A stretch of DNA of 64,000 nt from the NCBI GenBank assembly GCA_016987375.1, contig PJRA01000216.1, positions 1,615,422 through 1,679,421 of the forward strand, in the 5' to 3' direction. Under the pieces are notes generated by a model. The model worked only from the letters and a program-made list of their open reading frames with translations. It was not told where the DNA came from and ran no database searches. The position numbers were made by a program, and so were the translations under genes. How positions within the stretch are numbered: the stretch's first letter is position 1; each line of letters starts with the position of its first letter. Positions 53,486 to 64,000 of the stretch are shown here, piece after piece. Source of the stretch: Brachionus koreanus. Its lineage: Eukaryota; Rotifera; Eurotatoria; Ploima; Brachionidae.

Positions 53486-56355
53486 AAACAATTATTGTAC
53501 AATTAGATTTATTTCTAAAATCAATAATTATCCTTATTTTCAATAAAACATTTAAGACTCAAAATATAGGATTTTATATTTTTAAATTTTTTAAAAAATT
53601 TGACCGTAATGAAAAATAAAAATTAAGAATTGAGAAATACAGTAAAAGAAAAAAAAATTTAGGAAATTAGATTAAAATGTGATATGCAAATTTCTTTTAT
53701 TTGAGCCAAAGATCATCCAAAGATATAAAGTGATTTAAAAGTTTAGATTTTTTTTATTAAATATCAGAAAGTAAACTAGGTTAGAAAAATATGTTTCTGT
53801 TAATCATAAAAAAAATAGCCATCCTCTTTAACTTTGGTTTTAAGAATTTCAAACATATAAAAAGCGTCATATGTTATTTATTTTTATAGCATTAATAACA
53901 CTCTAACCTGTTATCTTGCTGATCCTAATTTTTTATTTTTAAATAGATAACCTTAATCTAGATAGATTGTATTGTTTTAAAATAAATTCTGTTGTCATTA
54001 CACTTCATTTAAAAGTTTTATTTTCTAAATTTTTGAAAAGGAACCAGATTGCTTTGGACAATATTTTTGTAATTCACTGGTATTATGAGTTAGATCTTTA
54101 ACGCTTAAGTTATAACTTATAGAACAAATAGGAAAAAATTCTATGCTAGCTCACGAAATAAAATTTCTTCTAATATTTGGTTTAAATATTTTGTTTGCTC
54201 ATTTATGAATTTATCTAGATTGGTAGCGTTTATCCTGAGCAAATTTTCTCGCTATTTTCGTAGCTGTTTGTAATAGACGCCTAAAAAAACTGAATAAAAT
54301 ACCGATTTTTTCTTATTTTTGATTAGCATTCAACAATTAAGACTCGAGTGTTATTTAAGATTTTTAATAAAAAAATTTGTATTTATTAAAAAGTACTCCC
54401 TTAGAGCAATTAGAAAAGTCATATGGTCACACTTAAGTAAAACCTATAACCATACTATTTGTTTTTCTATCGAAAATTTTTTCAATGAAAATTTTTATCA
54501 AAATTTTTTTTCTTACAAGTTTAAATTGGATGTTTTTTTTAAATACAGGTAAATTTTAAAGACGCCAGATAACTATTCAAACGATTTAATGTAATGCAGT
54601 TCCTTTTAATTCTAAAGAGCATATTGACTCAGCTTTTTATACTGTTTGGATAGCAATTAGCTCCGACGGGTAAATATTTAGATAAAACTGGCAAAAAAAC
54701 TCATAATTTATTTATCCGTATGATTTTTTCCTAGATTAAAACGAGTAAAATTGCCAAAATAACTTTTTATGTTATATAAGTTATTTTTTCCTCTATTTGA
54801 ATAAATATAAACTATTTTAAAAGCTGCTATCATATGCCATTTAATATTGTTTTTTCTCTAATTGCATTCTCAAATCTCTTCGTGTTATCTAAACTCATTT
54901 TGGTAAACTAAAACCCTCCATAAAACTGATAAGTTAAAGAGTATAATATTCAAATATTGTTTATGAACAAAATGACTTGAAAATGAAAAATAAGCATTAA
55001 AAAAATTGATTCATTTCAAGGTAAATAGTTTTTCAAACACAACTAGATATGAATTGTCTGCGCCCGTAAAGCATATAATTATTTTAATTAAGAACTAATT
55101 AATTTTGCTACATAAATTTTCGAAATTTTATTACCTTTAGAACAAAAAAAAAAAGTTTGAGCTCAAATTTATGAACTGAGCAAAATTCTAAAAAATTATA
55201 AATTCAATAATCAAGATAAGATGATTAAACTTTTCAAATATTTATAGAACAAAGTTTTCAGCAAATTCATCGAGTTAAATGACACGAAAAAAAAATAAAC
55301 CAAATAAAATTATCTTAGTATAGTCTAAAATTTTTAATCTATAGTCACTTGGATTAATCAGATTTTAGATTATTTAGATTTGTACCTTTGCAAACAAGTT
55401 CATGATCGAACTTAAAGCTTAAATTAAGATTTATCTTCGCTTAATTAAAATTGATGGAATAAATAAAATATTTCAAGTGTTGAAACAGTGCATGAAATAA
55501 AATTCTATTTTTTGGAGTTAAATGAAACGAAACAAAGGCGTCTAAGTGCATCCAAACCAAAAACCTTATAAATAACTGTGTTAACCCCAGCTAAATTAAA
55601 AAAAAAGCTCTTAAAAGCGTCCAATTGTTATATAATTGCGCAATTTAAAAAATATAACTTTCATCAAGCCTAATGAATAAGTGTTGTTTTTAACAAGTTT
55701 TTTGCCTATAATAAAAAAAATATTTTAATAAAATGAGATGAATCCTTTCATTGGTGCACTATGTCTTACACTTTACTTACTCAGCTTCTTAAATCGAAAT
55801 CAAACACAAAAATAGCATTACCCACAATATCTAAGTATCCTTTCTCTAACATAAAAACTAAAATTAAATCTTTCTAAATTTAATAAACCTTCTAAGAATT
55901 TAATCAAATTTAATTAAGGTATTTTAATGTTAAATTAAAATTTTTGAGAATAAGAATCCCAACAACTTGATTAGAAAAAAAAACTAAAATAATTGAAAAA
56001 CTGGTTAAAAAAATTAAATTGAAGCGAAAACAACTTTGTGAACCTATTCAAAGGAGCATTGTTATCAATAAACAAAAAAAAACTATTCTATGTCAATTCT
56101 TGAATTTTTAAATTTTAAATATTTTTTAGGTTATAAATCAAAATTTTAATGGTTTCCTCTTTGGCAAAAAAAAAATAAGACCTATGTTCTGAACACAAAT
56201 TTATGCTAGGCAAATTTTTTCTAAGTTCAGATAATGCATTCTCGTTTTGATTGTATCTTGAATTTAAAAACTTTATTTTTTTGATTGATAACTTATCGTC
56301 AATGTCAGAAATTTAAAATTATTAATCTTTTTTTTATTTATATCCTTCCTAATTC

Positions 56356-56373
56356 TAGCAGATGCATCTGCTA
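56356..56373. promoter_or_regulatory. 18-bp perfect palindrome with paired E-boxes
   Basis: TAGCAGATGCATCTGCTA is a perfect palindrome that contains two overlapping-orientation E-boxes, CAGATG and CATCTG, the sites preferred by proneural bHLH dimers. It stands in non-coding AT-rich DNA. Regulatory function is inference. Confidence 0.35.
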
Positions 56374-59300
56374 TTCGAATTCAAAGTAAACTTAGAATTA
56401 ATTATTTAACTTTTTTAGTCCAAATATATTTTTAGATAATTTTTTTTGGTAGAGTCAAACTTTATCAGTTTTTAATTAGTTTTCAGGCGTTTATTCTGTT
56501 AACCAAGAGATAATTGAATTCAAATATATTCTCAAAACAATTTTCACTCTATGACTTTTATCCGAAAGTATTTAAACTACTTAATTTGAAAATAAGATGA
56601 CTTGTTTGTAAAAATTAAGTTTAGGCAAATTCCATGACAATTAGTTAAAGCCATTTGCCCTAACCCTAATTTAAGGCCTAATAATTAATTATTTGATTAC
56701 AGAAAAAAATAAATCAAAATACTGGCTCGAGGGTTATAAGCTTATTCTAAGTTTTCCTCAGGTTTTTTTTTATTTTTCAAAAGTCAGACCTTTAAAATTA
56801 AAAAAAAAATGTTGAAAATAATTTAAATAATATTTTTACTAATCTAAAATTAAGGCTTTTGCTATAATATTAATCCATATCTAGAAAATCGCAAAAATAT
56901 ATAATTCTAACTTAGACTTCTGACTTAAATAATTGAATTAAAGTTTATTAATAGTTGTAACACTTTTTTTCTAATCTTTAAAACACATTTGAAAAAAATT
57001 AATCATTTTAAGAGCTCTTATAGCTTTAAACTATGATCTTGGACCATAAATCATCAAATATGTATTTTTAGAAAAAAACAAATATTTGAAGTAAAGCCGA
57101 AAATTTTTTAATATTTAGAAAGTTTTATTTAAATTGTCTTAATCTCTAAAATGAAAAGATAATTTGAAAAATTTTATAAATTATAACTGCATATCAACTG
57201 CAAACACGCCTAGCAATTTTATTCGAGATAAGTTACTCAATTGCTTAAAATAAAGAAATGAAGAAAAAATTTAGAAAATGAAAAAGAGGCGATTATTGTT
57301 TTAAGCAAATAGATATGAATATATTAAAATTTAAAAGTAAAATCCTGAAGTATTAATATATTATTGGTAGTTGCAGAAGTTTAGATCGAAATCATAAAAT
57401 ATTTTAATAAAATGACTTAGACTTCTGAAAATTAAAATTTAAAAGTAAAATCCTGAAGTACTCTTTGCCTTTGCCAAGTCTTGTTATATTTAACTTTAAA
57501 GATCAGATTGAAATTGAAAGTTGATAAAACTTCTAAACAAAACTCAAAGATTGTTTTTAATTGAATTAGAATTTATGAAAATTGAAATTACACAATTGCC
57601 AAAAACTAAATTAGGCCAAAATTTTAGCCCTATTATTTTGTTAAATATACGGCTTATGTTCTCATTTAACAATGGAAGAGACCCGGTGCGAAATATTGCT
57701 ATCGCTTAGATTGACTTGGAATTTAAGAATAAAATCTAAACTAGAAAAACAGAGTTTTATAAGAGACCTTTTTATTTATTTTTCAAAATAGGATATTTAA
57801 TTTGGACATTAAGAGAGTGAAAAACGAGAGAATATGATTGATAAAAAGTATTTAGTACGAAAAAAGAATTATTTGTAGTAATTAAACTGCAATGAAGCTC
57901 ATTTTTGAGACACCCTTATCTACCATTAAAAATATCCAATATACAAATTAATAGAAACAATATATTAAATTGAAATTAAAATTTTTGGTGTCATTAAAAT
58001 TAATTGAAACGTTTAAATCGATTATATTTTTATATTAGTCCAAATTTCAATTACAAGGTACCCTAGTTCTACAATAAGATCTTCTTTTTTTCTAGAAAAT
58101 AAAATAAAAGTTTTTGAGTTTTAAGTATACTTATTAAATTGAGCTTCCGAAAATGCTTGAAAAAAAAGTATTTACTTAACAAGATGCAAATAAAGAGAAA
58201 TCGATACCCCGTATCCAAATAAAATGACTTTTTTGAGATCACATGTTATACCATTTTTGGGTTTTATAGGCAATTAACTTAATCACTTTTAGATTCTAAA
58301 AGATTTTATAAAATAATAAACTTGGCGTATAATGGTGTTTATAATTTATAAGCTTTGACAACTAGCTAATGATGCCAAAGGTATCCAGTTATAAATCAAA
58401 TATTAATTAATCTTTGTTTTTTTTTTCTTAATTTTCATAGTCAATTTCACTAATCCTTTTTTAATTGTTGATTTACCAACATTTTTTGATTGAAAGTCCG
58501 ACTTATAATCATTTTGTCTACTTTAATTTTAGAAATTTTTAATAATTTATTTTGTTCCTAATTGGAACATAACCCCAACTTTATTATATAAAAAAAATGG
58601 TCCTAAAAAAAGAAGAAAAAAAATTTATTTTTTTTCTATTTTTACTTTTAAAAAATAAAAAAGAGTAGAGTTTTTATTTTTGTACTTGTTTGATATGACA
58701 GATGATTCATCAGAGTCCTATATTTATTTCGAAAAAGAATTCAAATGATGAAATATATTAATTCTGCTTCTTGATTTTGTTAATTCATGAATAAAAAAAA
58801 CTGTGCTAATTCTCAAGTGTAATGATAATCAAATTTATTTGCAAATATCTCACTAAGTTTGGTCTTGCTCATTCATCCTATTGATTTTTAATTTTGTTGA
58901 GAAACTTAAAATGATAAAATTGCTCTGTGGGAATCGAGCTTAATAAAAAAAAAACTCTAATTCCTAGAACTTAATTTATCTGTTACCTAATTAAAACTTT
59001 TTTATTTTTGCTATAAGCACTCTTTTTGTCAGAAATAAATCCACTTAATGAAAGTGTAACTTAAACAAAGTACAATAAAATTTGTTTAAATACTTTATTC
59101 TAATAACGCTTGTATAAATATCTTATCTGACTATCAGGTATCCAGAAAATGAGAGTAATATATTTAATGAGCATAGTGTTTTGACGGATTCAACAAAAGA
59201 ATAAAAATTAATAACCGAAACAAGGCTCCAATAATCCAAAACCAAAGTGCCTGCTATAAAAAATTGATCACTATTCTAGACAGCGATATGAGTTCAGAAG

Positions 59301-61786
59301 AAATATTTTTTGTGAAATTTCGCCTATTTTTTATTTGGTAGTTTAGTGTTTACCGATTTTTCTTTAAATATTGATCTTGCTAATCGAATATCCTTTTTCT
59401 ATGACCAAATGAAAACACAAAAATGAACTGCTTTACTTTGTATCTAATATTTACAAGTTTTAAGGTAAACATTAGGTGTATGGCTTCGGCAAATTTTGAA
59501 TAGATTGTCCAGGAAAATGGTACAACTAAAAATGAACCATGCTACAATTTGATCAATATTTAAAACGCTTTTATTGAAAGATAAACACAAACTAAACAAA
59601 AATAATTCAAATAATTCCTCTTGTTTTAGTATTTTTATATTCTAGATTTGACATGTTCGAGTCTTGGATGGATATGTTGCCAGTTGTTGGACACGATTAC
59701 TAAGATGAATTAATTAAAATTTAGACGATAATAATTTTATAAACTTTTTTCTTGCTTGTTTGATGCTGAAAAGCTCATGTTTTCTTTTTTTTTATTAATT
59801 GATTCATTGTGAGCATACGTCAGTTTTAGTGATTGATTTGAAATAGTCGATCAAGCTCGAATATAGAGTAAAGATTAATGAATTATTTGATTCGCTTTTC
59901 TGTTAATAGTGACTTGGAAAGAAAAAAAATTATACCATGAATATTGAGAGAGGGCCAAAGTTTTAATATGTCAAATGAATATTGATCAAATATAGAAATT
60001 TTGCATTTGCACATCAAATCTGACAACTACACGCAAAATGCGAAATTTCAATTTTTTTAGAACCTCTATTTTGTCAATTTTTTCTTTTGAGTAAATTTGA
60101 CTAAATAGGCTCGAGGAAAGAAGCTAAATGGTCCTAAATAAAGCTAGTTAAAAAAAATTTAATATTTAAATGACAAATTAGATTAATCACTAATAATTTA
60201 GTTTAATTAAATTCAATATCTCTAGGTGCTTATTGAAAGAATTTTTAATTATTTTGTCCAAGATACCAACTAATTTGGGTGCTTATTTTATTCAAAATTA
60301 AATTAATTAATCTATGTACTTAAAATAATTTACTGGCTTACATTTAAATTTTTTTTTAAAAAAAAGATAAATTTTTTGGACCAATTCTAACAAAAATTAG
60401 AATACTGTAATTAAGTCTATGGCACTACCAAAATTGATCTTTTGGCTTTAAAAAGATAAAATTGACTTAAGGCTTAGCAATCTTTTGGAAAAAAGCATTT
60501 TCAAAAATGCCCTCCGGTTCTTAAGGGCTACAAGACATATTGATTATTTTGTGAAACAAAAAAATAAAAAAATTCTCGCAATTTCAATTGAATTTAAAAA
60601 CAGCTTTTGATTAAAAAAAAAGGAAATCTTTAAAAAAATTCGGATGTTAAAGACTTGAATTAAAAATCAAATCTTGACATTTCCTTTATAGCACAGCTGA
60701 CATTTTCGATTACATTTAGGCTTTGGAAATTTTTCAAAACTGGTTATTGCTTTGGAATATAAATGAGACTAATCAAAGTTAATAATTATTTTAGCATCAA
60801 GCTTTAAAGGTAAGAACCTGGATAATTGACATTTTGGATAGAAAAATTAAAATAAACCCACAACATTTATCTAGAATTATTAAAGTGAATTTTAATTCTT
60901 GTTTTATTTAATAAGCTCAGATTTCTCCAAAAAAAATATTCAAAATAAAACCTCACATTCAATTATTGTTAGAAAAAATGGCTTTAAACATAAATATTAA
61001 AGTGTTCATAATCAACAATAAAGAAAAATAATAAAAAGGTGAATCATACTTAAATGATAGGTATTCTAATCAAGGATGCAGCATAAGTTTCCGATAAAAA
61101 AAATTGTTGCTATTCAAAAATTCAAAAGAACAATTAGAATTTTTCTAAATTGACAAAAAATATCCTAAGATTTTTGTTAATTTTCTTTTTAGTTTTTTTC
61201 TTTATTGATTCTTAGAGTTGATAAAATTTGTTTTTCTTTCATAACGCTTTTTTATTATTAAAAAAATAAAATTATTAGAAAAAAAATTACTATTTTATTG
61301 ACGAATTGATTTTTTTTTATTTAAAAAAAGAAAAGATTAAATTATAAATAAATGTTTTCTAATAAGAAAAAAATCAATCCATTAATTTTGATTGATTCTA
61401 TCGTAGCTATGCCTTAAATGAGTAGCTAGAATATTAGTAGTTACAATTTTTATGGAATTTTTCATTCTTAAAAAGAAATTAAATATAGGAACCAAATTTT
61501 GTGAGATTAAATATTCTTCAAAATTAAACTAAATATTTTTTGATTGAAAAAAATATGAAACTTTAATAATTTAGTAAAATAAAATTTAAAGTTTTATTTT
61601 AAATCAAGCACTTCAAAATAATTTTAAATCATATACTTAAATTCTGGAGAACGTCGTTCTAATAATGTCAAATCTCTTACTTAAATTGAAAAATATTTTC
61701 TTTCTTGAGCTCTTTATTTTTAAACAAATTTAAAATCTAAGATTACATTAAGCTTTAATTCAAAAATCTACAAGCAACAATCTTAG

Positions 61787-61812
61787 AACTCGAAAAAGTT
61801 CTTTTTCGAGTT
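61787..61812. repeat. 26-bp perfect inverted repeat
   Basis: The arms AACTCGAAAAAG and CTTTTTCGAGTT are perfect reverse complements around a 2-base centre. Non-coding context. Confidence 0.85.
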
Positions 61813-61915
61813 AGTAAAATATTTTTTATATTTTTGAAATAAATATGAGAAAATAAAGAAAATTTGAAAACAATTTTATAAAAATATATAAAATAAAAGT
61901 TTCAATTTTCATACA

Positions 61916-61946
61916 AAATCGCTTTTAATGACTATAAAAGCGATTT
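61916..61946. repeat. 12-bp hairpin
   Basis: The arms AAATCGCTTTTA and TAAAAGCGATTT are perfect reverse complements around a 7-base loop, 104 bases after the previous inverted repeat. Confidence 0.85.
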
Positions 61947-62788
61947 GAATATTGCAAAAAACCTAAGGGATGAGAAAAACTTAATTTATAAAAAAAATAA
62001 ATCAGATTCTTAAATACTCCCTAGATGCTTTAAACTAACCAAGTCAAATAAGAAATATAAATCAAATTTTGTTTAAATTAAATTAGATCCTAAATGTAGT
62101 CTCTCTGAAACCAGGTAGAGCAATTAAAATGAAATTAATATTTATTATTTTTTAGAAAAGCAAATATCTTTTGTTTATAAACTTATGTGCGCAAAATTTA
62201 ATAATTTGTTTTTATCAAATTTTTGTTGTCTTTATCCTATTTAAGTTAAAATTTATAATCAAATTTTATCACAATCGCTTTAGAATTTTAATCATTTTTC
62301 TCATGCCAAAGCTTAAATTGTTTAAACACATTCGAAATGAGCATCTTTCAAACAAGGAATAGAACTAATTCAAACATATTTTCCGGAATCATGAAGCAAT
62401 AAGATTCAAATTAAATGGTTCAAATCAAAATCTTTCTATGCTTCAGTTAACACTTTTATGATTCAAATTAGTCAGAAAATTTGATCTATTGAAAGATTTT
62501 ATTTGCATATTCTCAATATCATGATAGCGCATCGATCAAATGAAATAAAATCTTATGAAAATAAAATGAGTTTTCACTTAGGTAGCGTTTAAAAGTGCTT
62601 CTTTTGATGAAAAATATATTGAAAATGTTCTCATCATACTTTATTTTGTTCTTTGAAAAAAAAAATAATAAAAAGCCATAAATTTTTACAATAGCCGGTT
62701 AATTGAATTTTATTAAAATATACTTTTTTTTTCTATATAAATATAAATATTTTAATAACAATATTCATTTTGAAATATATTTTAAAGA

Positions 62789-64000
62789 TTATTTGAGATA
62801 TTTAAGTAACAAATACATTAATTGTTCTTCTGAAGAGCTTAATTCAGACTCTTGAACGTCATTAAAGTATTCTTCAGAGCGTTGGCCTTTACCGTTCCAT
62901 TCAAAATATTCAGTTCTTCGTTTCTCCTAAAAATAAAGTGTTAAAAATAACTTAATTGAATTTTTTTTTGTTTAAAAACCGTTGATGATTCACTAATTGA
63001 TTCCATTGTTGGCTCTTCTTTGTAATTACGCGGTCCTTTTTTAATATAATCCGGAATTTCATAAGTTCCATGCAACACAAGTTTGAAATTAGTCAAGCGG
63101 CCAGAATTACTTTTTTTGCTCTTGATTAAATAAAATTTTAAATATTTTTCTCTAATAAAATTGATTTTTTTTTTAAATATTAAGCTAAAAACCAAATTAC
63201 TCTATCATTAATACGTATCGTCCATGTTCCACTCGGATCCTCGCCCCATGTATGAACAGACATGAAAGGCCAATTGACAAAACCACTCACTGATGTATCA
63301 CCGGATCTTTCCGAAAGTAGCATTGTGTTTGTTCCATTAGGTGAAGTGAGATTTAAATGCAAGTCGCCTCGATGACTATACTCAATAGTTACATAAAGTT
63401 GAACATGCTCTAGATAACGAATATGATTGTTTTCTTCTCCAATACATCCTGTTGACTTAATGTCAATTTGAATTGGACTTCCTGTTGTCAATTCACTTAA
63501 AATAAAAAATCATTTTAAATTCTATTATTTTACAAAACAAATGCAAATATTTACACTGGTTTAAAATTGTTTGGTATAACTTCACATATTCTTTTGGCTG
63601 GTACAGTTTTCCAATTAATTGCTGAGTCTATTAAAGCCGAGGCGTCCAGCAAACCGAAGCCAAATCTCGAATTTACTTTGAAACCTGCAGCATTGGTTTT
63701 CCAGCCAGGATTTTGTTTCAAAGGACTATACTGAGATGTCCAAGCTACCAGGTGTTGCATGTCTCTCCAAGTCAAATTGGGACTAGAAATATTTTTTAAA
63801 TATTCGTCTTTTTTAAAATTAATCTTAATTTACTTTGCTTCGAGAACTAATGCAAAAATTCCGGCAGCGAGTGGTGCAGATGCTGATGTTCCAGTGTGTC
63901 CATCGGTACATTTGTTATGCAAATCAGCTGTGATCTTTACGAAAAGATTAAAAAAAAAAAAAAATTCTCTTTTACTCACAATTTTTTGGTCTGAATAAGC
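62789..64000 (-). CDS. PCSK1: Proprotein convertase PC1/3-type, 3' part (partial)
   Basis: The window holds the last six exons: from beyond 64000 to 63980, then 63934-63834, 63782-63555, 63495-63201, 63120-62980 and 62926-62789; all frames close. The sequence includes the subtilisin catalytic Ser in [17 protein letters not shown], then [20 protein letters not shown] and [20 protein letters not shown], which match PC1/3 better than furin or PC2. The P domain follows ([48 protein letters not shown]), then an acidic C-terminal tail ending in a likely amphipathic helix ([16 protein letters not shown]), as in the PC1/3 sorting domain. The enzyme cleaves prohormones after dibasic sites in dense-core granules. 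The prodomain and the Asp/His catalytic residues lie outside the window. Confidence 0.93.

Larger units (their letters stand above)
46567..62788. other. 16-kb gene-poor AT-rich stretch
   Basis: Long homopolymer-rich DNA with no gene I can support. Listed separately are two weak exon candidates, a duplicated segment at 53 kb, one palindrome and two hairpins. Short tandem tracts are CA-rich at 49482-49515 and TTA-rich at about 50365-50402 and 50584-50602. Either it is the intergenic space between sestrin and PCSK1, or it holds large introns or regulatory DNA of a neuronal gene. Confidence 0.5.

Noticed and set aside
54190..54262. Patch reading RLLQTATKIARKFAQDKRYQSR on the minus strand
   Set aside because: It has an acceptor-like start but no donor before the stop, and the opposite strand is also open; not enough for an exon call.
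57521..57709. Plus-strand 62-codon frame ending NNGRDPVRNIAIA
   Set aside because: Its end is slightly GC-richer, but there is no splice site, neighbouring exon or recognisable domain; a frame of this length is expected by chance in this sequence.
59645..59705. GC-richer patch open on both strands
   Set aside because: It follows a TCTAG acceptor-like site and reads FDMFESWMDMLPVVGHDY to a stop on the plus strand, but the minus strand is equally open and no partner exon was found.

Overview
This is a eukaryotic nuclear contig, almost certainly from a small-genome invertebrate animal. Base composition is very AT-rich by eye. Coding regions are broken by many short GT-AG introns of about 35-60 bases, plus a few of 0.5-3 kb. 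The genes are metazoan: B9D2, sestrin, SMARCAL1, PCSK1, ZFC3H1, WWP1/ITCH and PDE12. Extreme AT content with tiny introns would fit a monogonont rotifer such as Brachionus, but that placement is inference. Positions 34372-34767 are an assembly gap of Ns.

Layout. 0-13 kb is gene-dense: an LRRC74-type leucine-rich-repeat gene (-), a sepiapterin-reductase-like gene (+) with a tRNA-Val(AAC) on the opposite strand of its first intron, B9D2 (-), ribosomal protein eL37 (-) and the six- to seven-exon ZFC3H1 gene (-). 14.4-23.1 kb holds three tandem + strand copies of the PDE12 (2'-phosphodiesterase) gene; a dead mariner transposon lies between the first two. 23-30 kb has a reverse-transcriptase relic and a complete NEDD4-family E3 ligase (C2, four WW, HECT; WWP1/ITCH type, -). 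Its third intron carries a LINE insertion with a long target-site duplication. 30.4-38 kb has a small secreted protein, SMARCAL1 (-) and an unrecognised 231-residue protein. 38-45.4 kb has a terminal-inverted-repeat element and a sestrin gene (-). 45.4-62.8 kb is a gene-poor AT-rich stretch with only weak exon candidates, short inverted repeats and a 112-bp direct duplication around a retroposon-like insert. The window ends inside a PC1/3-type proprotein convertase (-), of which only the 3' part is present.

I assembled gene models by hand by joining exons across splice sites and checking that frame and total length close. The models for LRRC74-like, B9D2, the three PDE12 copies, WWP1/ITCH, SMARCAL1, sestrin, the 231-residue protein and the PCSK1 3' end all close exactly in frame. 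One junction in ZFC3H1 and one in the SPR-like gene are uncertain.

Most interesting points. (1) The PDE12 cluster has one copy with a mitochondrial-type leader and two without. Copies A and C share a nearly identical 534-bp tract while the rest has diverged, which points to gene conversion. (2) The SPR-like protein has lost the catalytic Tyr-Lys pair. (3) The sestrin lacks two functionally important residues. (4) Several retroposon-like insertions carry short 3' hairpins; two are flanked by unusually long target-site duplications (about 64 and 112 bp).
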